Assembly (NCBI RefSeq): GCF_026625705.1
Contig: NZ_CP113059.1
Coordinates: forward strand, 3,782,001-3,846,000
Direction: 5' to 3'
Length of the DNA: 64,000 bases
Origin: Pedobacter sp. SL55
GTDB lineage: Bacteria; Bacteroidota; Bacteroidia; Sphingobacteriales; Sphingobacteriaceae
The notes beneath the pieces are model-generated. The model saw only the letters and a program-made list of their open reading frames with translations. It was not told the DNA's origin and ran no database searches. The position numbers and the translations under genes are program-made. Position 1 is the first letter of the stretch, and every line of letters begins with the position of its first letter. This document shows positions 17,443 to 27,471 of this stretch, in pieces.

Positions 17443-19495
17443 ACTATTTATATTGGCTGCTTTTTTGCTGATTGGTTTTGTCGCAAAGGCACAAACACAA
17501 GAAGACCAACTCATTAAAGACTTGATAGAAAGCATCGCCGAAAATTTACCGGAAGACTATGATCTTTCTGAACTACAGGATCGTTTAACGTATTTCAGGA
17601 AACATCCCATTAACCTAAACAATACCAATGCCGAAGAATTAAAGACCTTGGTGTTCCTATCGCCGCTTCAAATTAGCAATTTATTTGAGCACATCAGAAA
17701 AAATGGAAAGCTAATCGACTTATTAGAACTGCAAAGCATAGCCGAATTTGATTTGCAAACCATACAAAGGTTAATGCCTTTTGTAACCCTAAGCCAAAGC
17801 TCTACTGTAGATAAAATTACCGCTGCCAATTTAGCCAAGTATGGCAACAACGATTTAATTTTACGTTACGGCAGAGTAATAGAAAAAACGAGAGGCTATA
17901 CCGATTTGCCCGGAAGCAGGTATTTAGGCACACCAGACAGGTATTTATTAAGATACCGTTACACCTATTCTAACCGTGTTTCGGCATCTTTGGTAATGGA
18001 GAAAGATGCTGGAGAATACCTTTTTAAGAACCCTAAACCAGCTTCTTATTTTTTCCCATCTAACTACACCGATTTCATGTCTGGTCACGTAGCAATTTTA
18101 AATACGGGCAGGTTTAAAAAAATTGTTTTGGGCGATTACACCATGCAGTTTGGCCAAGCACTAACGCTTTGGTCGGGCTTTGCGTTCGGGAAATCTCCAG
18201 ATGTAACTGGCGTAGTAAAACGCGATGTAGGTTTACGCCCGTACACTTCGGCCAACGAATTTGCTTTTTTGCGTGGGGCAGCGGCTACCGTAACCGTAGC
18301 AAAAAACATAGACTTCTCTCCTTTCTTTTCGCATCGTAAACTCGATGCCAGTTTAAGCACAAATGCTAACGGCGAAACAACGGTATCCTCAATTAACGAA
18401 ACCGGCTTACACAGAACACAAAACGAGATGAACAATAAAAACAGCACCGAACAAATTGTTTACGGTGGCGTTTTACAATACCGCGTTACCGGCCTAAGCA
18501 TTGGCGCAGTAGCCTACCATACCTCGTTTAACAGATTGTTCGTACCGGGCTCTAGTGTTTATCAAAGTTTTAATTTTGCCGGAAAAGAATTAACCAACGT
18601 AGGTGCCCATTACAGCTACACCTATAAAAATTTCTACTTCTTTGGCGAATTTGGAAAATCATTGGATGCAGGTTTAGCCTATGTAAATGGTGCCTTGGTA
18701 AGTTTATCATCTACTGTATCTGCCGTGGTTTTGCACAGAAATTACCAAAAAAATTATCACAACTTTTTTAATCAGGCAACTGCCGAAGCCAGCGAAGCTT
18801 TCAATGAGAAAGGGCTTTATGCTGGCTTAAACATCAACCCATCTAAAGTTTGGAGCATTCAATTATATGGCGATTATTTCAAATATCCTTGGTTGCGTTT
18901 CCGTGTAGATGCACCATCTGATGGTTATGAACTTTTAAGTCAGGTAACCTATAGTCCTACCAAAACTTTCAGAGCTATTTTAAGGTTTAAATCTGAGGTT
19001 AAGCAGCAAAACACCAACTTAACAGTACCTTACAACTATCTCGACAATGTAAAACGAGAAAACTATCGTGCAGAAGTGAAATGGGCCATTGGTAAATCCT
19101 TTGGTTTTCAAAACAGAGTAGAAGTAGTACAGTTTAAAAAAGGCGATGCCAATGCCGAGTTTGGCTATTTGGCTTACCAAGATGTGAGCTACAGTCCACT
19201 TTCATCTAGGCTTTCTGGAAATATAAGGGTAGCTTATTTTAACACGGCATCTTACGACAGTAGAATTTACGCTTACGAAGATGATGTATTGTACAACTTT
19301 ACTTTTGGCTTGTATAACGGAAAAGGGGTACGAGGCTATGCCAATTTAAAATACAGGTTAGCGAAAAGGTTGGATGTTTGGGGCAGATACGCACTTTACA
19401 ATTACGATAACGTAGAAACCGTTGGCTCTGGCCTAGATCAAATAGAAGGTAAAATGAAATCGGAAATGAGAGTACAATTGAGGTATCAGTTTTAA
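17432..19495 (+). CDS. Helix-hairpin-helix protein fused to an outer-membrane beta-barrel
   Basis: A 687-residue exported protein (signal MRFKLFILAAFLLIGFVAKA). Residues about 40-120 hold a ComEA-like helix-hairpin-helix pair (HPINLNNTNAEELKTLVFLS and LLELQSIAEFDLQTIQRL). The remainder, residues about 140-687, is rich in alternating strands with many aromatic residues and ends in RVQLRYQF, as outer-membrane barrels do. The known role of such HHH domains is non-specific DNA binding. The next gene is comEC, the inner-membrane DNA uptake channel, so a part in DNA uptake is a reasonable inference, not shown. I chose the ATG at 17,432, which overlaps the upstream stop, because it gives a proper signal peptide. 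Confidence 0.8.
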   Translation: MRFKLFILAAFLLIGFVAKAQTQEDQLIKDLIESIAENLPEDYDLSELQDRLTYFRKHPINLNNTNAEELKTLVFLSPLQISNLFEHIRKNGKLIDLLELQSIAEFDLQTIQRLMPFVTLSQSSTVDKITAANLAKYGNNDLILRYGRVIEKTRGYTDLPGSRYLGTPDRYLLRYRYTYSNRVSASLVMEKDAGEYLFKNPKPASYFFPSNYTDFMSGHVAILNTGRFKKIVLGDYTMQFGQALTLWSGFAFGKSPDVTGVVKRDVGLRPYTSANEFAFLRGAAATVTVAKNIDFSPFFSHRKLDASLSTNANGETTVSSINETGLHRTQNEMNNKNSTEQIVYGGVLQYRVTGLSIGAVAYHTSFNRLFVPGSSVYQSFNFAGKELTNVGAHYSYTYKNFYFFGEFGKSLDAGLAYVNGALVSLSSTVSAVVLHRNYQKNYHNFFNQATAEASEAFNEKGLYAGLNINPSKVWSIQLYGDYFKYPWLRFRVDAPSDGYELLSQVTYSPTKTFRAILRFKSEVKQQNTNLTVPYNYLDNVKRENYRAEVKWAIGKSFGFQNRVEVVQFKKGDANAEFGYLAYQDVSYSPLSSRLSGNIRVAYFNTASYDSRIYAYEDDVLYNFTFGLYNGKGVRGYANLKYRLAKRLDVWGRYALYNYDNVETVGSGLDQIEGKMKSEMRVQLRYQF

Positions 19496-19498
19496 TTG

Positions 19499-19566
19499 AG
19501 GGATTAGGGATTAGGGATTAGGGATTAGGGATTAGGGATTAGGGATTAGGGATTAGGGATTAGGGA
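19499..19566. repeat. Perfect heptamer tandem repeat, AGGGATT x 9.7
   Basis: Nine perfect copies of AGGGATT from 19499 to 19561 plus a partial AGGGA. It starts three bases after the stop codon of the HHH-barrel gene and ends 43 bp before comEC. The lack of any change between copies suggests recent expansion or active slippage. Confidence 0.95.
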
Positions 19567-19609
19567 CAACAATTAACCAAGTATACAGTTTGAACAAGTA
19601 ACTAAAAAT

Positions 19610-21697
19610 GTGATATTCAGGGCGGAAATAGTATTCGTTAAAATGCTTTTGCCGTTAATCTTCGGCATTACCTTAGGATACTATTTTCAAAACAAACAAC
19701 TATTAGGAGTAACAACAAAAGTGCTGCCATGCCTCCTACTAATTGCGTCTTTAATCAATATTTTCTACAAAAAATTTAAAGGCTGGCAATACAAAAAAAC
19801 AATTGCTAGCTTTTACTATCTGATATTTTTTATCCTGGGAATTTTTTTAACCTTATTTCATACCCATTTTTTAAATAAAGATTACTTTGCCAAAAAACAA
19901 TACCAGCAATTAAAAGTATGGGTTAATAGCGAACCCGAGCAAACAAACGATATTGTTAGGTTTGAAGTGGTTGTTACCAATGGATACCTCAACAATTCTG
20001 AAGAAAAATGTACAGGAAATCTGTTAATTGCATTAAAAATAGATAGCCTGTCTCCTATTCATCTTAATTATGGGGACGAACTAATGATATTAGCTAACTA
20101 TCTTCCAGTTGAGCCGCCATACAATCCGGCTGAATTTAATTTTAAACAATGGTTAGCTAGCAAAAACATTTACCACCAAAGTTTTATCAGACAAGATGAA
20201 TTAGTTAAACTGCGAGAAAATCAGGGAAACCCAATTATAAAATATGCTTTAGAAGTTAGACAAAAGCAAATAGCTACTTACAGAAAACTGATTAAAGATA
20301 ATGAAGCATTTGCAGTAGCATCTACCTTAATTTTAGGTTACCGTGCCGATTTAAGCAAAGAAACCCTAGCCGCTTATAGCAAAACTGGAACCATTCATGC
20401 CTTATCGGTTTCTGGTATGCATGTGGGTATCATCTACATTATGCTCAACTGGTTACTTTCTTTTTTAGACAGAAAAAATGCAGGTAGAATATTTAAGGTA
20501 ACGCTCATTTGTGCCCTAATTTGGTATTATTCTTTACTTACTGGTTTTTCTCCATCGGTGTTAAGATCTGCAGTAATGCTTACTGTTTTTATTTTGGCAA
20601 AACAACTAAAAAAGAAGCACCAACAGCTATAACATCTTAGCTTTTACTGCATCTGGGTTACTGGTATATGATCCTTTTTTAATTTGGGATGTAGGTTTTC
20701 AACTATCATTTTTAGCCGTATTTGGTTTAGTTTATTATCAACCAAAAATCTATAATTGGTTGTATTTCAAAAATAAATGGGCTGATAAATTATGGGCTGC
20801 CGTTGCTATGAGCTTGGCAGCGCAATTAGCTACGCTACCGCTCAGCATTTACTATTTCCATCAGTTCCCGGTATATTTTATCATTAGCAACCTCTTCATA
20901 CTCATCCCTATTACCATTTTAATGTACCTTGGCATTGCAATTTTACTTGTAAGGGTTTATTTTTTGGCACCAATATTCGAGTGGATCATTACTTTTACCA
21001 ACCAAGGTTTAAAATGGATTTCCAATCTACCTTACGCTGGCATTACCGAAATTTGGCTCAACAAATGGCAGTTGTTTCTTTTTTCACGCTTGTAATTTTA
21101 CTAACAGTAGGTTTTGCTCACTACAAAAAGAAGTATATACTTGCAGGTTTTCTATCTTTATTGATTATTCAACTAACATTTGCCTACCAAAAAATAACAG
21201 CCGCCCAGCAAGAAGAATTGGTTTTGTTTAGCTTGAGAAAAAACCTTGCAGCGGCATTTATTAAAGGAAATAAAGTCATTTTGCTAACCGATCTTGATAC
21301 TGATGATAGAAATTTTGAGTTTTTCGTTAAACCTGCACTAGATCAGAAGAAAGTTAAAAATATTCAATTTGTAAATTGGAATGATGACTTTGAATCTGAA
21401 CTCGTGCTTAAAAAGGAATATCAAATTAATTACAGAGGAAAGCGCTTTTTATTGATGGATGAAAAATTTAACTATAAAAAACTCAGTCAAAATCATAGAT
21501 TTGATTTTGTTTGGATCCACAACAGTCCGAAGCAACAACTTGCAACGTTAAGAGAAGAAATTGATTTTTCGACTTTAATTATTGATGCGAGCAACAAAGA
21601 TTATTTAATTAAGAAATTTGGACAACAAGCAGATAGTTTAAAAGTAACTGCTTATATCCTCAAAAAGCAAAAAGCGGTAATACTGAACTTAAAATAA
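19610..21697 (+). pseudogene. comEC: ComEC/Rec2-family DNA uptake channel, two frameshifts
   Basis: Three frames form one protein of 695 residues. The first (GTG at 19,610) has N-terminal membrane helices, the OB-like domain (PVEPPYNPAEFNFKQWL) and HALSVSGMHVGIIY with GFSPSVLRSAVM, hallmarks of the competence domain. The frame is lost in the run of six A at 20608-20613; with five A it continues into TNSYNILAFTASGLL and IWDVGFQLSFLAVFGL. It is lost again in the run of six T at 21079-21084; with seven T it reads LFLFFTLVILLTVG and goes on to the end. There is no metallo-beta-lactamase domain, which is usual for this phylum. The net length stays a multiple of three. Both breaks are homopolymer changes, so a base-calling error is possible. 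Confidence 0.85.
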
Positions 21698-21700
21698 AAC

Positions 21701-22478
21701 ATGGAAACCTTAGCATTTTTACAGCGTTGAAAATCGCATTGCCGAAATTACCATCAACAGACCCGACAAAAGAAATGCCCTAAATCCAACACTAGTTGCA
21801 CAACTAACGGCTGCATTTTTAAAAGCACAAAGTGATGCAAATGTAAAAGTGGTGGTTTTAAAAGCCAGCGGCGATGTTTTTAGTGCCGGTGCAGATTTAG
21901 CGTACATGCAACAGCTTCAGCACTTCTCTTACGATGAAAATGTACAAGATTCTGCCGCTTTAAAAAATCTTTTCGAAACCATTCGCACCTTACCTAAAGT
22001 AGTAATTGCGCAAGTTGAAGGGCATGCAATTGCAGGCGGATGTGGCTTGGCTACCATCTGCGATATTATTTATGCCGTACCAGAAGCTAAATTTGGCTAC
22101 ACCGAAGTAAAATTAGGTTTTGTGCCTGCTATTGTAAGTTGTTATTTGGTACAAAAAGTAGGCGAAACATTAGCTAAAAAACTATTGCTCAGCGGAGAAC
22201 TATTCAGTGCAGATGAGGCACTTACATATAATCTCATCACTAACGTAACAAAAGCCAGCGAAATCAATCAAATTGTACGTGAATTTGCATTAAATTTGGC
22301 GAACAATGCCTCGGGCAATTCGCTTACATTAACTAAACAACTCATTAACCAAACCACCAACACTTGGCTCGATAGTTGTTTAGACAATGCGATAAAAGTA
22401 AATGCTAAAACCAGAGAAAGCACCGATTTCAAAAAAGGAATTGCTTCTTTCTTAGCAAAAGAAAAAATTAATTGGTAA
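21701..22478 (+). pseudogene. Enoyl-CoA hydratase/isomerase family protein, frameshifted near the start
   Basis: The ATG at 21,701 follows the comEC stop by three bases. Translation stops after nine codons; if the run of five T at 21716-21720 were four, the frame would read METLAFYSVENRIAEITINR and continue to a 258-residue crotonase. The fold motifs are present: KASGDVFSAGADL (oxyanion hole), VEGHAIAGGCGLATICDI and LGFVPAIVS with the catalytic acid region. These enzymes hydrate enoyl-CoA or isomerise double bonds in acyl-CoA; the exact substrate is unknown. An internal ATG at 21,849 would lack about 50 N-terminal residues and part of the active site. The single-base change may be an error. 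Confidence 0.82.
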
Positions 22479-22494
22479 CTAAACTTTAAAAAAT

Positions 22495-23175
22495 ATGATG
22501 TTTAAATCAGTAAAAACGGGATTTTTAGCCACTATTTTAGTAGCTACAGCAGTAATGGCAAACGCCCAAAAGAAAATCTCTCAGGGTACAGTAACTTACG
22601 GTGTAGAGTACTCTTTACCAGCAGAACAAGCTTCCATGGCTTCGCAATTACCTAAAGAGCAAAAAGTAAAATTTAGTGGTAATGTAATGCGTATGGATAT
22701 GCAACAAGGCCCAGCATCTATTGGTATTTTGCAAGATTTTGTACAAAAAACTGGCTTAATGCTAATTGATGTGCCAATTGCACAAATGCAGTATGCCGTT
22801 AAAATGAGTAAAGAAGAAATTGAGCAAGCCGAAGCTTCTGCCCCAAAATTAATCGACTTTAAAGCTACTGGCGAGAAACAAAAAGTAGGCGACTACAACG
22901 CAGAGAAGTATAGCTATAAAGACGATAAAGGTGGAACTTACGAATTATGGGCTACAAACGATATCGAACTGCCTAATGGATTTGCTGGTTCTCAGTTTAA
23001 AGATATCAAAGGTTCTTTAGTTAAGTACACTACTTTTCAAAACGGAATGAAAGTAACTTTAACTGTAAAAAGTATCTCAGAAGACAAAGTTGGACCATTT
23101 TCTTTAGAAGTACCTAGCGGTTACGAACTTAAAACCATGCAAGAAATTATGGCTATGCAAGGTGGCGGAGAGTAA
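22495..23175 (+). CDS. Secreted DUF4412-like protein
   Basis: A 226-residue exported protein (signal MMFKSVKTGFLATILVATAVMANA; the ATG three bases later is equally possible). The mature part, KISQGTVTYGVEYSLP then KVKFSGNVMRMDMQQG and GDYNAEKYSYKDDKGGTYELWATNDIELP, has the look of DUF4412-type proteins, LolA-like folds in the periplasm of Bacteroidota. The function of the family is not established. It lies 16 bp after the hydratase gene, so it may be co-transcribed. An intrinsic terminator follows the stop codon. Confidence 0.7.
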   Translation: MMFKSVKTGFLATILVATAVMANAQKKISQGTVTYGVEYSLPAEQASMASQLPKEQKVKFSGNVMRMDMQQGPASIGILQDFVQKTGLMLIDVPIAQMQYAVKMSKEEIEQAEASAPKLIDFKATGEKQKVGDYNAEKYSYKDDKGGTYELWATNDIELPNGFAGSQFKDIKGSLVKYTTFQNGMKVTLTVKSISEDKVGPFSLEVPSGYELKTMQEIMAMQGGGE

Positions 23176-23198
23176 GACCAAATTATTTCAACATTCAC

Positions 23199-23230
23199 TA
23201 GCCCACGACCAAAATCGTGGGCTATTTTGC
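23199..23230 (+). terminator. Intrinsic terminator
   Basis: The arms TAGCCCACGA (23199-23208) and TCGTGGGCTA (23215-23224) are followed by TTTT. It ends the cluster that includes comEC and the DUF4412-like gene. Confidence 0.85.
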
Positions 23231-23258
23231 ATGCTCTTTTTTAGTAATTTAGCGGCCC

Positions 23259-25121
23259 ATGTTTAAAAGTCTTATTTTCTTTGTCAGGTACTTTCTGTTC
23301 TGGCTACTCTATTTCGCTGTAGATAGGTTCATCTTTATGTTTGTTTTTCATACCAAACTACGAAATATCCCACTTTCTGAAAAATTTGCAGCATACTATC
23401 ATGCACTAAGATTAGACTTCTCAACTACCGCCTACCTGTCTGTTATTCCATTGTTAATTTACACCTTTTGGTACTTTACCGATAGAGAAAAAATAAACTT
23501 CAATTGGGTAAAAAAGTACAATGCGGTGTTTATTGTGTTGTTTAGCCTTATTTCGGTTATCAATTTCAATATCTATCGCGAGTGGGGAAGCAAAATCAAC
23601 TCTCGTGCTATAGAATTTGCTATCCGCACACCTAATGAGTCGCTAGCCTCGGGTGCTTCATCTCCTATTTTGCAAACGCTGTTAGTGCTAATTGTTTTAC
23701 TGGCAGTTGGTTTCTACCTTAATTTTGTGCTCGTTAAGCGTGATGTGCAATTTTATAAAACACCTTTATGGGCAAAGTTTTCGATTACCATACTAACACT
23801 AAGCTTAAATTTTCTGCTTATTCGTGGAGTTGGCAATGCGCCAAACTCTCAAAGTATGGCTTTTTTCTCCACACATCAAATCTTAAACCATGCTTCGCTA
23901 AACACAGAGTGGAACTTGGTATCGAGTATATTGGCCAATGGTAAAATCAAAAAAAACCGATATGTCTATCAATATCAAAAACTCGCTGATTTAGAAGTTA
24001 AAAATTTATATCACGTAGAAAAAGACACTACCATTTCTATTCTTAATACCTCGAAACCTAACGTTGTAATTTTCATTTTAGAAAGTTTTACAGCCGATTT
24101 AACCAAAACCCTAGGCAACGAAAATGGCATTACGCCTAATTTAGACAGTTTAGCTAAAAATGGGGTTTTATTTAGCCAAATTTATGCAACGGGCAACCGT
24201 ACAGATAAAGGATTAATAGGATCGCTTACTGGTTTCCCTACCCTAGCTGTAGCCAACATTGTAAGTTGGCCAGAAAAAATGCAGAAAATTCCGGCAATCA
24301 GTCAAAAATTATATCAAAACGGATATCAAACTTCGTTTTATTATGGCGGCGAATCAAAGTTCGACAACTATAAAGCATTTATCTTAGGTCATCAATATAA
24401 AAAGCTAACAGATCGAAACAATTTCGAGAAGAAAGACATGAGTTCTAATTGGGGCGCTTATGATGGCTTGGTTTTTAACAGACAGTTAGCCGATGCCAAC
24501 CAAACTCAGCAACCTTTTTTTTCAACCATTTTATCGTTAACCAACCACGAACCTTTTGAGTTGCCCGTAAATTACAAATTTGGCAGCGCTAGTAATGTAC
24601 AGCGCTTTAAAAGCACTGCTTTTTACACCGACTCCTGCATTGGAAGCTATTTGAGCGAAGCAAAAAAACAGCCTTGGTATAAAAATACGTTATTTGTTTT
24701 TGTTGCCGACCATGGCCATACGCTACCTAAAAATAACCACGAAATTTACGAACCTCAACGGTATCACATTCCATTGATATTTTATGGAGATGTAATTAAG
24801 AATAATTTTAGAGGTAAAATATTTGACCACACAGGCAGCCAACAAGACCTCTCAGCCACTTTGCTTTCGCAACTCAATATCAACAGTAAAGATTTTAAAT
24901 GGAGCAAAAACCTACTTAACCCATACAGCAAAAATTTTGCTTATTTTAGCTGGGACAATGGTTTTGGCTTTATAAATAATGGCCATGCCGTAACTTTTGA
25001 TAATTTGGGGAAAAGCGTACTTTATAACAATAAGCCAAAAGACACTAAACAGACTAACCAAATTTTAAATACCGGAAAAGCGTACATCCAATCTGCTTAT
25101 CAACATTTTATCGACCTTTAA
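23259..25121 (+). CDS. LTA-synthase-like sulfatase-fold membrane enzyme
   Basis: A 620-residue protein with about five N-terminal membrane helices (residues about 5-200) and a large outer alkaline-phosphatase-fold domain. It contains VVIFILESFTADLTKTLG (first metal ligand Glu), the nucleophile Thr315 in GNRTDKG, and the metal-site VADHGH. LtaS and its relatives move phosphoglycerol or phosphoethanolamine from lipids to glycans or lipid A. Bacteroidota have no lipoteichoic acid, so the acceptor may be lipid A, a glycan or an osmoregulated sugar; this is inference. It is transcribed alone between two terminator-bounded neighbours. Confidence 0.8.
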   Translation: MFKSLIFFVRYFLFWLLYFAVDRFIFMFVFHTKLRNIPLSEKFAAYYHALRLDFSTTAYLSVIPLLIYTFWYFTDREKINFNWVKKYNAVFIVLFSLISVINFNIYREWGSKINSRAIEFAIRTPNESLASGASSPILQTLLVLIVLLAVGFYLNFVLVKRDVQFYKTPLWAKFSITILTLSLNFLLIRGVGNAPNSQSMAFFSTHQILNHASLNTEWNLVSSILANGKIKKNRYVYQYQKLADLEVKNLYHVEKDTTISILNTSKPNVVIFILESFTADLTKTLGNENGITPNLDSLAKNGVLFSQIYATGNRTDKGLIGSLTGFPTLAVANIVSWPEKMQKIPAISQKLYQNGYQTSFYYGGESKFDNYKAFILGHQYKKLTDRNNFEKKDMSSNWGAYDGLVFNRQLADANQTQQPFFSTILSLTNHEPFELPVNYKFGSASNVQRFKSTAFYTDSCIGSYLSEAKKQPWYKNTLFVFVADHGHTLPKNNHEIYEPQRYHIPLIFYGDVIKNNFRGKIFDHTGSQQDLSATLLSQLNINSKDFKWSKNLLNPYSKNFAYFSWDNGFGFINNGHAVTFDNLGKSVLYNNKPKDTKQTNQILNTGKAYIQSAYQHFIDL

Positions 25122-25239
25122 CCAACAGTAAAAATAAACCTTAACAACTTATACAAATGAAACCATCATGATTTTTCGAACCACACAACGGGATGAATAA
25201 ATCTGGTGGCTTCATTACCTTTAAAAACAATTTATAAAG

Positions 25240-27411
25240 ATGAAAATTACCAAATTATTTATTGCTTTTACCTTAGCCTCACTTTTAGGGATAAGCTTTG
25301 CAAAAGCACAAAGAGGCGGTATAAACTGGACCAAAGATGGTAGCAGTTATTACCAAAATACCGGCGGAGAAATAATAACCATTACGCTGCCAAAAAACGA
25401 AAGAAAAACCATTGTAAGCAGTGCATTGTTAACGCCACAAAATGCAACAAGCCCGCTTAGAGTAAGAAGTTTTCAATTAACTGATGATGGAAGCAAAGCA
25501 TTGATTTACACCAACACCAAAAGAGTTTGGCGTCAAGATAGCCGAGGCGATTATTGGGTTGCTGATATTGCCAACAATACGCTAAAGCAAATTGGAAAAG
25601 GCAAACCTGTATCGTCTTTAATGTTTGCTAAGTTTTCTCCAGATGGCTCTAAAGTGGCTTATGTTAGTGAGCACAATGTGTATGTAGAAGATTTAGCCAG
25701 CGGTAATATCAAAGCGCTTACTACCGATGGAACAAGCAGAATGATTAACGGAACTTTTGATTGGGTTTACGAAGAAGAATTTGGTTGTTTAGATGGTTTT
25801 AGATGGGCTCCAGATAGCAAATCGATAGCTTATTGGCAAATTGATGCTACCAAAATCAGAAATTTTTTGATGATCAACAACACTGACTCGATCTACTCGT
25901 TTAATGTTCCTGTAGAATATCCAAAAGTTGGTCAAGATCCATCCTCTTGTAAAATTGGTGTGGTAGATATCGCTACTGCTAAAACCAATTGGTTGGCTGT
26001 TCCGAGTAGTGCTGTTCAAAACTACATCCCTCGTATGGATTGGATACCAAACACTAACGAAATTATCTTGCAACAATTAAACCGTGAGCAAAACCAAAGC
26101 AAATTATTTGTAGCTAATGCCACCAGCGGTGCCGTTAACGAAATTTATAAAGAAACCAATACATCGTGGATAGATGCCCAAGATCAATTCATTTGGTTAA
26201 ACGGAAACAAAGAATTTATCTATCAAACTGAAAAAGATGGCTACAACCACTTTTATCGCATAAGCAAAGATGGTAAAAAGGAAACTTTAATTACCAAAGG
26301 CAATTACGATGTGATTGATTTAAGCTTGGTTGACGAGAAAAACAATACCATCTATTTTATGGCTTCGCCTAACAATGCTACCCAAAAATATCTTTACAAA
26401 ACAAAATTAGACGGCAAAGGCAAATTAGAAATGGTTACGCCATCTGTTTTACCTGGTACACATAGTTATTCTATTTCTCCGAACGGGCTTTTTGCTCGCC
26501 ATAGCTATAATAGTTCTACCGTTGCACCAGTTACCGAATGGATGAACTTTGCCACCAACAATCCATTAAGTATGGAAGGCAGCATTACGAGCCAGTTAGG
26601 CAAACAGCAAGCCATTAAAAACAAAGTAGAATTTTTTAAGGTAACTACCGAAGATGGCGTTGAAATGGACGGTTGGATGAAAAAACCAGACAATTTTGAT
26701 GCGACAAAGAAATATCCGGTAGTATTTTATGTGTACGGCGAGCCCGCTACACAAACTGCAGCTGATGTTTGGGGTGCTGGAAGAAATGGCCTATACGCTG
26801 GCGACATGGCTAAAGATGGCTACATCTACATTTCTATGGATAACCGTGGGGCGCCAGTGCCAAAAGGTACTGCTTGGAGAAAAGCAATTTACAAGAATAT
26901 TGGTGTAATCAATATCCGCGACCAAGCCATGGCTACCAAAAAATTATTGGCAACTTATCCGTTTATGGATAAAGATCGTGTAGCTGTACATGGTTGGAGC
27001 GGTGGAGGTTCATCAACCTTAAATTTATTGTTCCAATATCCAGAAATCTACAAAACAGGCATTGCGGTAGCAGCCGTAGCCAATCAGTTAACTTACGACA
27101 ACATTTATCAAGAGCGTTACATGGGTACGCCTTTTCCTACCACAGATGCTTATGTAAAAGGTTCGCCAATTACTCATGCAAAAAACCTAAAAGGAAACTT
27201 GTTATACATACATGGCACTGGCGATGATAACGTACATTATCAAAATGCAGAAATGTTGATTAACGAATTAGTGAAACATAAAAAAGTTTTCCAATTAATG
27301 AGCTATCCAAACCGCACACACAGTATTGGCGAAGGCGAAGGAACTAGAGAACACTTAGCTTTAATTTTTACTAAATTTTTAAAAGAAAACTGTCCTCCAG
27401 GAGGAAGATAA
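25240..27411 (+). CDS. Dipeptidyl peptidase IV (S9B serine peptidase)
   Basis: A 723-residue exported peptidase that removes X-Pro dipeptides. The signal peptide is MKITKLFIAFTLASLLGISFAKA. The beta-propeller (about 40-470) includes the double-Glu motif in WVYEEEFGC, which in DPP IV holds the substrate N-terminus. The alpha/beta-hydrolase domain has the triad: Ser587 in GWSGGGSS, Asp662 in HGTGDDNVHY and His694 in NRTHSIGEG. The usual GWSYGG is GWSGGG here, a change also known in relatives. It likely acts in the periplasm or outer membrane in peptide nutrition. It stands alone and ends at a terminator. Confidence 0.93.
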   Translation: MKITKLFIAFTLASLLGISFAKAQRGGINWTKDGSSYYQNTGGEIITITLPKNERKTIVSSALLTPQNATSPLRVRSFQLTDDGSKALIYTNTKRVWRQDSRGDYWVADIANNTLKQIGKGKPVSSLMFAKFSPDGSKVAYVSEHNVYVEDLASGNIKALTTDGTSRMINGTFDWVYEEEFGCLDGFRWAPDSKSIAYWQIDATKIRNFLMINNTDSIYSFNVPVEYPKVGQDPSSCKIGVVDIATAKTNWLAVPSSAVQNYIPRMDWIPNTNEIILQQLNREQNQSKLFVANATSGAVNEIYKETNTSWIDAQDQFIWLNGNKEFIYQTEKDGYNHFYRISKDGKKETLITKGNYDVIDLSLVDEKNNTIYFMASPNNATQKYLYKTKLDGKGKLEMVTPSVLPGTHSYSISPNGLFARHSYNSSTVAPVTEWMNFATNNPLSMEGSITSQLGKQQAIKNKVEFFKVTTEDGVEMDGWMKKPDNFDATKKYPVVFYVYGEPATQTAADVWGAGRNGLYAGDMAKDGYIYISMDNRGAPVPKGTAWRKAIYKNIGVINIRDQAMATKKLLATYPFMDKDRVAVHGWSGGGSSTLNLLFQYPEIYKTGIAVAAVANQLTYDNIYQERYMGTPFPTTDAYVKGSPITHAKNLKGNLLYIHGTGDDNVHYQNAEMLINELVKHKKVFQLMSYPNRTHSIGEGEGTREHLALIFTKFLKENCPPGGR

Positions 27412-27431
27412 AATTAGCCATCTATTAATTT

Positions 27432-27470
27432 CACAAAGGCGGAGCAATTACAAGTTCCGCCTTTGTGTTT
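27432..27470 (+). terminator. Intrinsic terminator
   Basis: The 12-bp perfect arms CACAAAGGCGGA and TCCGCCTTTGTG (27456-27467) are followed by TTTT, 20 bp after the DPP IV stop. Confidence 0.88.
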
Positions 27471-27471
27471 T

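Noticed and set aside
19499..19566. Telomere-like array or linear replicon end
   Set aside because: The unit is seven bases, internal to the window, with normal genes on both sides; it is one of several word-like arrays.
20608..20614. Programmed -1 frameshift site (A AAA AAG) in comEC, as in dnaX
   Set aside because: The heptamer is in the correct phase, but a -1 shift leads to a stop within a few codons. The conserved frame needs +1, so an indel is the better explanation.
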